From Rhyacichthys aspro (Eukaryota > Chordata > Actinopteri > Gobiiformes > Rhyacichthyidae), in NCBI GenBank assembly GCA_036850595.1, contig CM072161.1, positions 15,829,812 through 15,893,811 of the forward strand: a stretch of DNA of 64,000 bases, read 5' to 3'. A model generated the notes under the pieces. The model searched no databases. It was not told the origin of the DNA and saw only the letters and a program-made list of their open reading frames with translations. The translations under genes and the position numbers were made by a program. Position 1 is the stretch's first letter; every line of letters starts with the position of its first letter. Of this stretch, positions 36,972 to 49,125 are shown piece by piece.

Positions 36972-38036
36972 ATGCGGATATTTCACAGGGCGTGTCAGCC
37001 AAGGTGTGTGTTCCCACTTTGGAGCCGGTGGAGCGTGTGTTACGCGGCGGCGTTGTGTTTACTGTTGTCTTTGGTGCGGACGGAGGACGCGTGTCCAGAG
37101 TCGTGCGTGTGCGTGAGAGAGTCCGGGACCGTGAGCTGCCGCGACGGAGAGGACACTAGTGAAATACCCACGGATCTTCCAGAGTGGACGTCCAATTTGA
37201 TCGTTCAGGGAAGAAACATGACAACTCTAACACGCGGTACGTTCATGGACAACGCCACAGAGTTGGAAATAACCACTTTGTGTCTGTCCTACAACGGGAT
37301 ACAAACCATTGAACCCTACGCTTTTCTGGGACTATCCCGTTTGCATCTTCTGGACTTGAGTCACAACAAACTGGAGTCTATCTCGGCTCGTGCTTTCTTC
37401 GGGTTGCCACAGTTACGGTCGCTGTACCTCAACTACTCTATTTCACCTGCGGCAGTGGCGCAACTTTCCAACGCGCTCAACTCACAAAGTTTACCAAACC
37501 TCCACAGACTCGACTTGGCAGGAAACAGGCTCACAGCAATACCCCTCGCGAGATTTGATATCTACAACTTGCACAGTTTGGTGTTGGTAAATAACTCATT
37601 TGAAAACATAGCGAGGGAGAACGTGTCGGGCTTGTACCAGCAGAGGCACATGCGCGTCTACCTGGCGCTAAACCCGTTCCGCTGTAACTGTGAGCTGGGG
37701 GACTTTTACTACTGGCTCAAAAACTCGTCTCAGTGTCCCGATGTGGGGCGACTGGTGTGTAGCGAGCCCGAGAACAAGAGAGGGGCGCTGCTTGAGAGGC
37801 TCCGGGCGGAGGACGTGGATTGTATCAACGAGAACCTGGAAGCTGTGTCTTATGTGTTTCTGGGCATCGTCCTGGCTCTTATTGGAGTGGTCTTCCTTAT
37901 GGTTCTGTATCTAAACAGAGGAGGCATCAAGCGGTGGCTCAACAACATCAGGGAGGCGTGTCGAGACCAGATGGAGATCTACCACTACCGCTACGAGCAG
38001 GACTCGGACCCTAGACTGGCCAACGTGGCTGTGTGA
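36972..38036 (+). CDS. tpbgl: Trophoblast glycoprotein-like leucine-rich-repeat membrane protein
   Basis: Single-pass cell-surface protein of the TPBG/5T4 (WAIF1) family; zebrafish family members modulate Wnt signalling. The chosen ATG (A at -3) gives 354 residues; human TPBGL is about 380. A cleavable signal peptide ends near residue 36-40. The LRR N-cap has Cys41, 45, 47 and 56. Leucine-rich repeats span about 72-235 (LHLLDLSHNKLESI, LHRLDLAGNRLTAI, LHSLVLVNNSFENI). The C-cap NPFRCNCELGDFYYWL runs from 234 to Cys284, with a transmembrane helix at about 292-314. The cytoplasmic tail (WLNNIREACRDQMEIYHYRYEQ...DPRLANV) is close to the conserved TPBG tail, and the last residues VAV fit a class II PDZ ligand. 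Several N-glycosylation sequons are visible (NMT, NAT, NYS, NNS, NVS, NSS). The whole coding region is one exon, as in the family. tpbga or tpbgb is the alternative; nearby coa4 and olfactory receptors favour tpbgl. Confidence 0.88.
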   Translation: MRIFHRACQPRCVFPLWSRWSVCYAAALCLLLSLVRTEDACPESCVCVRESGTVSCRDGEDTSEIPTDLPEWTSNLIVQGRNMTTLTRGTFMDNATELEITTLCLSYNGIQTIEPYAFLGLSRLHLLDLSHNKLESISARAFFGLPQLRSLYLNYSISPAAVAQLSNALNSQSLPNLHRLDLAGNRLTAIPLARFDIYNLHSLVLVNNSFENIARENVSGLYQQRHMRVYLALNPFRCNCELGDFYYWLKNSSQCPDVGRLVCSEPENKRGALLERLRAEDVDCINENLEAVSYVFLGIVLALIGVVFLMVLYLNRGGIKRWLNNIREACRDQMEIYHYRYEQDSDPRLANVAV

Positions 38037-38167
38037 GCCTACAGCCTGTGGCCTACAGCCTGTGGCCTACAGCGGGCTACAGTGAGGCCAGCACTGAGCT
38101 CAGAGGACAACAGACTGTATCTGCCTCCTGGACACTGTCAGTCTCCTCCTGCTGACTTCAAAAGGAT

Positions 38168-38173
38168 ATTAAA
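38168..38173 (+). terminator. tpbgl: Possible tpbgl polyadenylation signal
   Basis: ATTAAA about 130 bases after the stop codon. It is the first variant signal downstream. If it is bypassed, the 3' untranslated region would run into the minisatellite. Confidence 0.35.
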
Positions 38174-38599
38174 GTTATTTTAAACTTTCATGATATGTAT
38201 GGATTCTCCATGTAGCACCTACACTAGATGGTTTTCAGGTTGGCCAGTTTGGAGAAACAGGAGTAACATTTAAACCCTGTAAATGGAGCCAGTGATCAAA
38301 TGCCACCTAAAAACAGTAATAATTTGGTTTCTCATTATAGACCTGAAGCAGACCCTTGTGTGGTTCAGGGGTCACATCTGTCCCTTGACCATTAACTCCT
38401 GTCTTCTGTATCTACTGTGATGACTTAAATCCTAATTATGCTACAAAGAGACTTAATGGCCCCAGTTAGCAGGACTCTTGCACATACACGTCTATGTCAT
38501 TAAAGACAGGCCACATCAAAGAGATACAGAAGACCGCTGTGTCTGTAAAACAGGTGAGGCCTGTCTGGCCTCAGGATCTAAACTCCTGAAAGGCCTGAA

Positions 38600-38850
38600 C
38601 CGGGTCCGGGTCTGGGTCCGGGTCCAGGTCCTGGTCTGGGTCCAGGTCTGGGTCCAGGTCCTGGTCTGGGTCCAGGTCCTGGTCTGGGTCCAGGTTTGGG
38701 TCCTGGTCTGGGTCCAGGTCTGGGTCCAGGTCCTGGTCTGGGTCCAGGTCTGGTCCTGGTCTGGGTCCAGGTCTGGGTCCAGGTCTGGGTCCAGGTCCTG
38801 GTCTGGGTCCGGGTCCAGGTCCTGGTCCAGGTCCTGGTCTGGGCCTGGGA
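38600..38850. repeat. G-rich minisatellite with 6-bp sub-period
   Basis: About 250 bp built from GGTCTG, GGTCCA, GGTCCG and GGTCCT units; the commonest larger unit is GGTCCAGGTCTG. Related units recur at about 38887-38908. Several frames stay open on both strands only because the period is a multiple of three, so the resulting repetitive peptides are artefacts. The first 22 bases hold four GGG runs spaced by three bases. Confidence 0.95.
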
Positions 38851-41800
38851 CTGAGGAGGTGGGGTGGGGGGGTGTGGGGTGAGGGCGGTCTGGGTCCGGG
38901 TCCAGGAGGTGCTGTCTTCTCTTACTGATGGTGGCAAGAATAAGATCCATCTTTTTTAAGTTACCATGTAACATGTAATTGTAACTTCAATAATACTTTT
39001 GATCAGCCATTACAAATTAAACACTGGAAACATTTCCAGTTCACTGTGTCATTAATCCTTATTCTCCAAACTGGGTTCACACTGACCACTATCTACTGTA
39101 TAGTCCTCTGCCTAAAAGTACCTCATCGAACCTCAGTAAAAACTTGACTATCTTTACAAATAGTTCCTAAAAGGACCTTGATCACGATGAGCTGCAAGTG
39201 AAATACAGAGAGACAAAAGCATTAGACTTATTCCAGCAGTATTGTAGATACTGTATATAATAATTTTCATGCATTGTGTTAAATCATGGACAATGTCCAC
39301 AGCAGCTTGTTAATCTGATTGAGTATTATTTAAGATTAATGAAGTGACAAATTAACTTAACAGATGAGACTATGTTCACACTGATCAGCAATTCATTAGT
39401 GTGGACTTAATGGTGCATTGGAATAAAATGACCACTACAGCTCTTGGCAACACTCAGGAAATCTTGGATAAAGATTGAAGGACTCTTAACAAAATGAAAT
39501 ATTATATTCATTTCATCTCATTAAGTCATCTGGCTCAACACAAATCAAATAACTACAGTTGATTACAAGTAATTAAACATGTTAGTGTTTTAAATGGACC
39601 ATACATAACTATGATGTGTTGGAGCGTTGACTTATATTAGAGGGTCTCTCTGCCGTGGCTAATAGAGGAGGGAAAATGGACAAAAAGAGTTAAATGTCAC
39701 GTTTGATTGTAAGCCAACACAGGAGGCATTTCTGAACGCAGCATTATGAAACATAAACTCTTTTGACACAGGACCCTTTAAATGCGAAAAGAAACAGACT
39801 CATTTTGCATGTGATTGTTGTAGGCCTAGAAAACAAAGAGAAACATTAATAAAGGTCAAAGAAAAGTAGTGCGTTAGCAGTTTCTTTACGTCAGGACACT
39901 TTATCATCAATGTCAGTGGATGTTGAGCTCATGCAGCGGTGTGTGTGAGATAAATGGTAAATATTTTCCTGGTGTTTGTTTTTCTGACCTAAAGTATTAG
40001 CAGCGGGTGAATTATCAGCAAAGACATACTGCTTCAGTGTTAACTCAAACTCTTTGGTCACAGCGTCGGACTCTACTTAATGTGACAGGACATTGTGGTA
40101 TGGATCATGTTAAATCAAAACAGTATGAGGCAGTATGTTCACAGTAATATGACAGGTATGACATGAAGACAATTGAGTGACTACAGTATGGAACAAGTAC
40201 ATGGATGAATGAAACACTGTCTGAAACACACTATCAACCTGATGTGTTCACAGGTCACATGTGTAAGCTTCTGAAAAGCAAATTCAAATAAAAACAGCCT
40301 AAAAAACTTGGTTAACAGATTTGGGACACTTTGACAACATTAAGTCTACAGTTGATTAAGTCACGTAACAAGGAGCTTAAACACTTCAAAGGCATCACAG
40401 CAAATAACTGTCTAAAACTAGCCATTTGACTATAAATAGGATTCCTCCACTTAAGCACCATATTCTGTAAATTCATGGACACTATACAGCCTTCATAAAA
40501 CACTGTCACTGTCTATGGCAGGTGACCTGATCCTGTACTCTACACTGTCATGTTGTATATAGAGCATGTGAGAATATACATTTAATCATGAGGACAGCAG
40601 GGTTCAAGGAGAAAAACATGTTGCAGTAATGCATTGTGGCATTGTATATTCAAAGGCACACTGTGCAGGATGTAGATAAAAACAAGTGCTTCAAATAATG
40701 AGACGAAGATGGACTGGGAGAATATGCCTCTTCTTCTCTGAACCTATATCCCTCTGACAATGGAGTAGTACTTTACCATAAGGTCACCATAACCTGTTTA
40801 TATATATGCATTAGAACAACTGTGTCAAACTTAAACTGATGAGGATCACGTTAGACAAAAATACACCAAATTGTGGCAAGTTTCATATCTTTAATGCTCA
40901 CAACCTTCATTAAAAGCTACACAGAATATTAAGCAGTGAAATATATTTGTGTGCTAGATAAAGAATTATAAAAGGACGGATTTGGCCCACAAGCTGTGAC
41001 TTTGATGTGAAAGCCTTAGACAAAAATGAATCATAAAATAATGTTTGTTTGATCACATTTTATCTGATTTGAATTTTCAAAAAAGTTACATTCACACTGC
41101 GACAAAGGAGGCTTTTAATTCTAATTATGGCAAAAGATCTACGTATTTGTAAGTTTGCTTTAAATATAATGTATCTTTTATATTATATTTGTATTTATCT
41201 TTCATATTAATACACACACATAGACACCATTTTTCTTCCCGCAGTGCAGTGGAAACAAAAGCTTCTATGGGATTACCCACACCAAATACCATTTTAGGTC
41301 CAGTCAGGTTTAACCTTGAGTCTTGAAATGACTGCTCTGAGGTATTTCCAGTAATCAGCTTTTTCTCTGAGCCCCACGTCTTTGGCCTACTTCCTTGTTC
41401 CACTTCTCAAATCTCTACAAACACAGTATTTGTCAAAGACTTTTCTCTCAGACACGTCCTTGCTCACGTCTGTCTCCCTCCCAGTTCGCTTCATTCAGGT
41501 AAATGACTTTATCCAGCTGAGTGACTTTGTAAGGACGCCGGGACGGGCTTTAAGCTGAGCCCAGCAAAAGGGAAGACGGGAAGAAGAAAGATAAAGAAAA
41601 AGGGAAAAGACTCATTAATGTTCTTTAGTCCAAATGTCCTTGGGTTTATGCAGAAGGATGACTCATCGTCTTTTTACATACGAATGTCTCTGAAGCCTGA
41701 GCCCAAACACGCTGATCAAAACAGTCCTATGTTCAATTCCTCATGTATTAAAAGCCCTTGTTCACTTTGAGACATTAATCTGTGGGACAATCTTACATTC

Positions 41801-42822
41801 ACTGACATAGTTAAATGAATATGGTCTTTTTAAATGTATTTGACCTGCCCTTTCTCTCCTCCGCACTCATCTCTCCAGTGTGAAGCTGTAAATGCCACAT
41901 ACAGATTAAGAGTCACTGGTGTAATGGAGAGTGGACACTCAGACAGACGTCTGTGTTCAAGTCTAGTGATAGATCGCCATTTGAAAGATATTTCAAGAAG
42001 GAAGTACGAGACAGAAGTAGATATATCACTACTGTAACACTTTTTACATACTTTGTGTAAAAGCTAGTTTAGCATGTGGACAGTGTCAGTGCTACAAGTC
42101 AAATAATCTGCAACACTTAACGCTTTTCTTCTGAATTCACCCCCTTCGACGAGCCAAGTTAGGTTCAGAATAAACAGAGAATGATCACAGCCGATAAACC
42201 TGGCTCTCTTGTGCTGTAGATGCTTTGAAGTGACTTTGACAGACAGGTGTGTCTCTGGTCCCTCGCTGCCACTCACTGTTTATTGAGCCTTATTTTTTTT
42301 TAAGGCGTCTCGGCTACAATCAAAATACTACACTCTATCTCATTATTTTAAACATGGAAAATCAGCCATGATGGACACTTTAAAAACAAAACCCCAAAGT
42401 ATCCTTACAATAAGCAGCTAACACAATGTTTTTAACAGTAATAAGTATTTAGTACAAATAATAAATAAAGCACAGTTTATAGATGCTGTTATAAAGCATG
42501 AAAATACATCAGGCAAACAATAAGAGCTGTGAATTATTACAGTTATTATGGGATTAATTCCCTATAAAAGTGACATTAAATTAAGCACATACTGGTGTTT
42601 AATGTGTGTGAAAAAAGATATTAGCTTGGATGTTATTGGTCAGAAGCCATTTATGTGAAATAGAACATTTATAACAGGAGTCATTGAGCCCTTCAACAGT
42701 GAGCTCAACACACATCAGTGTTTACAACTGAGCTCAATGAGACACTTTGGCTCTGATCCACATTATTTTACAAACACCTTACAGAAGAACGCATATCAGG
42801 GACTGTTTATCTATCCTTATGA

Positions 42823-42985
42823 GAATAATTCAGCTGAAATTCGAAGAGTAAAATGTTTATCTGTTGCAGGCAAGGTCTTTAACGGGCATCGTCTGGTAAT
42901 GACATCACAAACAGACCTCATTAGACGTGTCCCAGGAGCCAAAACATCAAGAGAAAAGCCTGTTCCCTGGGGCTCTGTGTTCTGT
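42823..42985 (+). promoter_or_regulatory. Candidate conserved non-coding element, copy A
   Basis: Read against copy B at 48990-49125 in the same orientation. From CAAGGTC at 42871 the two agree at 46 of 60 ungapped positions, including an exact TAATGACATCACAA block (42897-42910), and similarity continues about 50 bp upstream. It has frame-breaking differences and no splice-site pattern, so a regulatory role is more likely than coding. Activity is inferred. Confidence 0.5.
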
Positions 42986-45706
42986 GTGATCATAAACACA
43001 GCTGTGGGGGGAAATTGGGGTAAATTCATTTTGTGTTGAGATACACCAGGGCTTTCACACATTCCCTTTAATACTCATATTATAAATCTATAGGAAAATG
43101 CATACTATTTAGTAATTGGGTCAATTTGAGAGGAATGTATTCCCCACTTTATATGGTATAATTTTGACAATGGAAACTGACTCTAACTGACCCGTATCAC
43201 ACTGCTCCAGAGGAATGGAGGCTTCAAATTCACTTCTATAGTATTCTGTGGTGCACACAAACCTAAATTTACTGTATTTGGAAGCTGTCCTGTCAGAGTT
43301 TAGTGTGTTAGCAACATTAGCCACATCTCAACAAGATGGCACATTGTCTTGTTCCATTAGCGTCATCAGATCTAAATAGTCCAGTTCATTAACGCAAGCT
43401 GATTCCTGGTATTCCTGGTAATCTAGATTTTGGCCATTTTATTTTATTATTGTAAGCATCTAAAGGTTTTTTTCTTTCTGCACTGCCTTTAGTTTAATTA
43501 GACTAATGCTAGAATTTAAAACTGCACTCACCAAACTCCTTTCTAAAAATCAGAAAATTGAGATTGTTAGGCTCGGATCAATACAATCGGATCGAATCGT
43601 AGACTTTAAAAATCTTTTAAAAATTTCTTTTACTTTTTATTAACTCAGCCTTCCTTCGCTACTTTTAGTTGACCAAATTAAAGGAATTTTTAAGGATTAC
43701 TACCAATTTGGCACAATGACTACTGAGAAACAGGTTTGAAACCAGACTTGTATTTTGTTACATACTTTTTATGTGTATTTTGATTATTTTGCCATGTCAC
43801 AGATATTTAAATCAAATTAAAAGAATGGTTCTTATTCAAAATTTGTTTTAAATCAAAAATCCTTTCTGAATCCAATCAGGAAGCCCAAGAATCGATTCAG
43901 AATCAAACACTGACACTGAACAAAATTTAAACCCCTACTCCTTTCTGCAAAAAAATTCTGACCATGGGATCTATAGTGTGTTAAAATGACCCATAATGCA
44001 CCTCTGTCTGGCTCCTGGGTCAAAGTTGCCATGTGTTTTGATCAATGTGGTTGATCTCATGTGGTGCACTCCCGGGCAGAGTTGTGATTCATTCAGGACT
44101 GTAAACAAACCAGTCGATTGGCCCGGGCCTGACCCCAGCACAGACCCTGTCTTCATCGGCTTTAGGGGTCTCTCAGATCCATACACTAATTAAGCCCGCT
44201 GACTGTTTGTGTCGACATTTAAAAGAAGACAGAGAGAGGAATATGGATGAGAAAAAAACTAAACAAACAAATCTGTGACCTTACTTATATCCTGTAGGAC
44301 ATATTAATTCCAACAAATGATGTCCAATCAGCAACCAGGTCACATATGTTTGTTTTGAACTAAAATTGTTGACCACACATGACCCACAGAACATTTACTC
44401 TGATGGTGTCAGAGCCATGTGCGTCACAGTTAAACCTAACACCACTGAGTAACACTTCAGGTCACACATGTCGCTTCATTAGTTGTATTGGAAGCTACAC
44501 AACATCCACAAATTATCACAGTATAAATGAACATACTTTTTTCATTCAGCTTATAGAGTGCTCATATTTTAGGCGCCTGGATTTAAAACAATGAAAAGTG
44601 CTAATGCAGTAGTGAAGTGTGCTGTTGAAACTTTAATATCCAAACAACTGTAAAAGCTGCATGGATACAAATAAAACTGATTAAAGCAAGATGGACTTTT
44701 AAGATTCTTTTTAATTGACCAATAATTGTAATCTACTCATTCAATATTTATGTCCCAGTCATTATGGGACAGTGAAGCTATTGTTGGAGCCTTTACGAAA
44801 GTTAGTAAACCCAAACTGTCACCCACAAAAAATAAAAATCACCAATAAAAAATAAACCTGCGAAAAAATCATCATCATCAAAGCATTTGTGGCACACACT
44901 CTCTACGCAGACATTTACACAAAACATAAATATTTGGATTTGTGCTCTTTTGTGCCTAGTTAATTGTTAATAAGAAAAGTGCCATATAATGTTACAATCA
45001 TTTTTTTTTTTAAATCACATATACCGAGTTTTGGGTCAGGATCCACCAGTTTTCAGTCACTTTAATACCTATAAAGGGTGGGTGTGTAGTTTCCGCCCTT
45101 TTTGTTCATACCTGGCAGCAAAAGTGCCCATTTATAGAGCATGTGAACAGCTATGGTGCCCTGCAAAGACATGTTAAGGACTAAAATGGCTCCTTGAACT
45201 TGGTTTTATGGCGCTTTAACTTTCATTTTTTGAGACATTTTTCCAAGACAAAAGTGATATTTTGATGTGATTAAGGCAGACTAGTTTTGACTGACGTGTT
45301 ACATTTATTTTTGCTATAAACTTTTACTTATACACTACACTTCTATAAATTATACATTTGCCACAGTTGCCTTAAAGACATCGAAGGCTGTCGTCACAGG
45401 TGGACACACAGTTATTGAGAAGCTAAACAATAGGAAACTTTAATTGTGACCATTCCTCAAATTCACCACATCAGCACAGCTCGGTGACACTAATGACCAA
45501 CTATTTTGACAATACAAACAACGGCGAGGATAATTACAAACCACGTTGTTCTGTCCGACCATCACTCACACTAAACACTTTGGAAAGCCATGCAGCCGAG
45601 TTAAGCGCTCATTAAAACTGGTTTCATTAATCACACAACCATCTACTGTAGCCGTGCTAATGAGCCGCTGGGGAGTGTGTTTCAGCTGGACTGTCGGTGT
45701 GTGTCA

Positions 45707-45733
45707 GTGTGTGTGTGTGTGTGTGTGTGTGTG
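45707..45733. repeat. (GT)n microsatellite
   Basis: 27 bp of uninterrupted GT dinucleotides. Confidence 0.95.
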
Positions 45734-48700
45734 GATGTGACGGACAGCCTCTCGTTTGAACGCCTGTGAAATATCTGCAGTCTCAGCAGTCTGAATATTT
45801 CATGTTGTCCTTCAGAGCCCAGAGAAGCTGCTGATCCTCTGACCGCTCATAACATCGGACGTTAACGCATCTCGCTCTGACATCCTGTCTGTCACTCTCA
45901 CGCCGTTTGGAAAGACATTAATGGACTCAGAGTGACTTTTTACCACTTAACATCTCGCACTTTTCATTTCCAAAATCATTTACTGTAAAAAGTGTTGAAT
46001 CCTGACTTTTAAAACTGGCCTATATTCACATCACTAGTTCCTCTTGAGTTGTTGTTGTCCTTTAAACAACACTACGGGCTCAGTTTAACAGTTTTACTTC
46101 AGTAACTTTGATATGCATTTAAGGATTCTCACTGTTTCTGTTTTTTTCTTCTGTTTGGACTTATGTCATGAGTTTTTACTGCAGACTACCGCCCTCATGT
46201 GGCTGTTTACCTAAAATACAGTCTATGAATATGCAATTGACATTTAAGAGCCAGGTTTCAGATTATGTTTTATAAAGTACCTGTTTTAAAGGAGGCATTC
46301 TGACCTGCCAAACGTTAATTCATAATTTATTAATAATTAAAGATAGCATATATTTCACCCTTTTCCTTTAATCCCCTGCACTTCTGCTAAAGCTAGCGTC
46401 TCTACACACAGATAATAACTCAGCACGTTTGCCATTATACTGACCTTTACGTTTTTTTTAATGAATGAACTAAAGAAAAGAGTTTTTAATAAGGAGTGGA
46501 CAGATATATTCCAAACAGCAGCCATATGTCTTATTTGCAAAGGAACTGTTTATTCTTTTCAAATATTACTAAATATTAGCTGCCACTTTTCCAACAAGCA
46601 GGATACTAACCAGTCCAAGAAATTACAGCTTAAATGACTGTTTTACAGGCTTTCAGATGTAATTTGTATAAGTTTACAGTTTACTGGTCCGGCCCGTCTG
46701 TAAGATTTTAAAATCTAGTGTGGCTCTTGAACTAAAATATTGCCCACTCCTGTTTTAGCCGCTGTTTGTCTATTGTATATAGTAAAATTTACAAGTTGCC
46801 CAAATCTGGACACCCTTACTATTCAGATTGTCTGGCCTGTAGCTGTACTTTCTGCTTCTAAAATCGTAGTCAATTTAGGCAAGATTGTTTTTTTATTGTT
46901 CTGCTGCTGCTTCTCTGAGGAACTATTGGGTTTATAGGCCAATAATATATTGGATTTAGCCAAAATGTCCCCATACAAATGCCAAATATAGTGTCATAAC
47001 AGTTATCATGTGATGATGTAAGCTGGAAAATGTCGTGCATAAGTAGTTAAAACGCCTAAAAAATAACATGTGACTGAAAGAGAAATGTGTTAGATCGTAT
47101 CACCCACAAAGTTAAGGCTCATTATATTTGAGTGAAAATCAATTTTTCACAAGTTCTCTTTCGTGGAGGACACAAGTTCTCATTTTCTAACCATTACCTT
47201 GGCGTGAAAAGAGTCATAAATCAAAGTCAGAGTAAAAAAATTACAGATGAGACATTCAGGGACAGTCATAAATCACACATTGATAATTAGGAGCAAGAGA
47301 AGAAGTTTGTTTTAATATTTCTTTAGCTCTAAACCTAAACAGTGACAGCACCTCTAAACCCATCTGTGGTGTATGGCTTTGGTGACATTGGAGTCCCTAA
47401 ATCCTCCATTTGTATCCTCTCTGTAAATCGTGAGCTTGGTGCATCATCTAAAATCTGATGTCTGGTCTTTGAATAACCTTTAAAAATCATAAATCCAGCC
47501 CAGAGCCATACTTTGTTCCTGATGTAAATCATGTCGATGGGGTTCTTCATTAAATTAATACAGAAGGGGTAAAACAAGGTCATTTTCTATTCTAACACAG
47601 CTGAACTTAAACTTACAATAAACTTTTATACCACAATGTCTATATTTTAATTCACTTTAATATAGTTCAAGAGGTTTGATGTAAATCGCATTGAAAATGT
47701 CACCTTCATTTTCTCGATCATTTTCCGATTGAAAAAGACACATCGTCCCAAGACATCAGCAGTAGGTCTCTTTAACTCCCAAGAGCCGCTTTAATGAGTC
47801 AAGGTGAAGGATGGATCACCAGGGACTGGGCTTAATGGCCTAATTTGTAAACAAACAAACCCTGGCTGTTGAAACATTTATCTAATTAATCTCTTATTTG
47901 ATTCATTAGAAAGTAATGGGAAAACAGCCTTTCCAAATTAAAGCAATACATACAGTCCATCAAAGGGTTTCCTACATTACTAAGAGGTAGTAACTGGAAG
48001 GACTGAGATATACTATTATTTAATAATGTGTGTCAGTCTTGTCAGGTAGATCTGAGTTTATGATGAGGAAGCACAGGCTTAAAATAATCTGTGGAAAGTA
48101 GGGGTGGGGGGCAAAACATGACAAGATTTCTCATCGAGGTGAAAAGCAGTCTCGTGATTAAAGCATGAAGGAGTGTGAGGGTGGAGGGTGACATTAGTCC
48201 TTGAGTTGCCACCGTCACTTTTTCATCGTCTGTGCTGCAACATTTTGGTTTTCCTGTGGAAATAAGTAGGCAAAAAGTCTCATCTGGTCTCATTTTTTTT
48301 AACCCTATCACATTGACTCGTCATTGATCCACACAATGCATCTGTCTCACCAGATACACACACCTTTTATACACAATATATACATTATTTATTTAGATTA
48401 TACCTTTCAAAATATCTTGTTATAAATTTCCAGCAAACCCCTTTTCATGCCCAGTCTTTATATTTCATCAGGAATTGTCAACTAAAGAGTGACGAAGTTG
48501 TGCCTGGTAATGATCCACTCAAATTTCAATCCAAATGAACTAAAAATGTTCTTTGATTAAAAGACCACAGACTTAACTTCTTATACAAAGCAAAAATCAA
48601 CAAAGAATATTAGAACTTGGACAGGCTTCATTAATCCACAGGGGAAATTACTTTTTCACCTTTGCTTAGTCTTGGCCTACATTACACTCACTGCTGGATT

Positions 48701-48989
48701 CTGCTTGTTCTTTGTTTCACTATTTCTGTCTAATGCAGTAATTTAAAGTCACTTCAAAGTAAAATTTTACGTTGAAAGTCAAAACAGAAATCTAAACTTT
48801 CTAAAAGATCTAAGAGTTTGCGGCCGACTCTTCCTTATACTCGAGGGAGCAGGTCACTAGGAGACCATTAGGGGTCTACACAAAGTTAAATGGCATATTT
48901 TCAGAAACACTAATGGCTCATTAGTATCACTGTGCACCCCCCGTCCCATTAGCCTCTGTATAAGTCCTTCTAATGGTGCAGATGAGATT

Positions 48990-49125
48990 AATTAAGCTTA
49001 AGTCTGAACAGTGAAACGTTTGTTTATTACAAGCCAAGGTCATTACCCAGCGTCCTCCGCTAATGACATCACAAATAGGGCTCATTAGCCGAGCTCCCGG
49101 GAGTCAGGCTTTTGTCTGGGGGGGT
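48990..49125 (+). promoter_or_regulatory. Candidate conserved non-coding element, copy B
   Basis: Paralogue of the segment at 42823-42985, aligned from CAAGGTC at 49035. It contains GATTAATTAAGC upstream, then TAATGACATCACAA (49061-49074) and CTCATTAGCC, all homeodomain-like cores. After CCCGGGAG the two copies differ by a deletion of about ten bases. Confidence 0.5.

Noticed and set aside
36546..36986. Minus-strand 146-codon frame with an Arg-Glu repeat
   Set aside because: It is the reverse reading of the (TC)n microsatellite and the tpbgl leader.
38478..38974. Long repetitive open frames on both strands (VWVQ-type and DPDQDLDPD-type peptides)
   Set aside because: They exist only because the minisatellite period is a multiple of three; no start context, homology or splice support.
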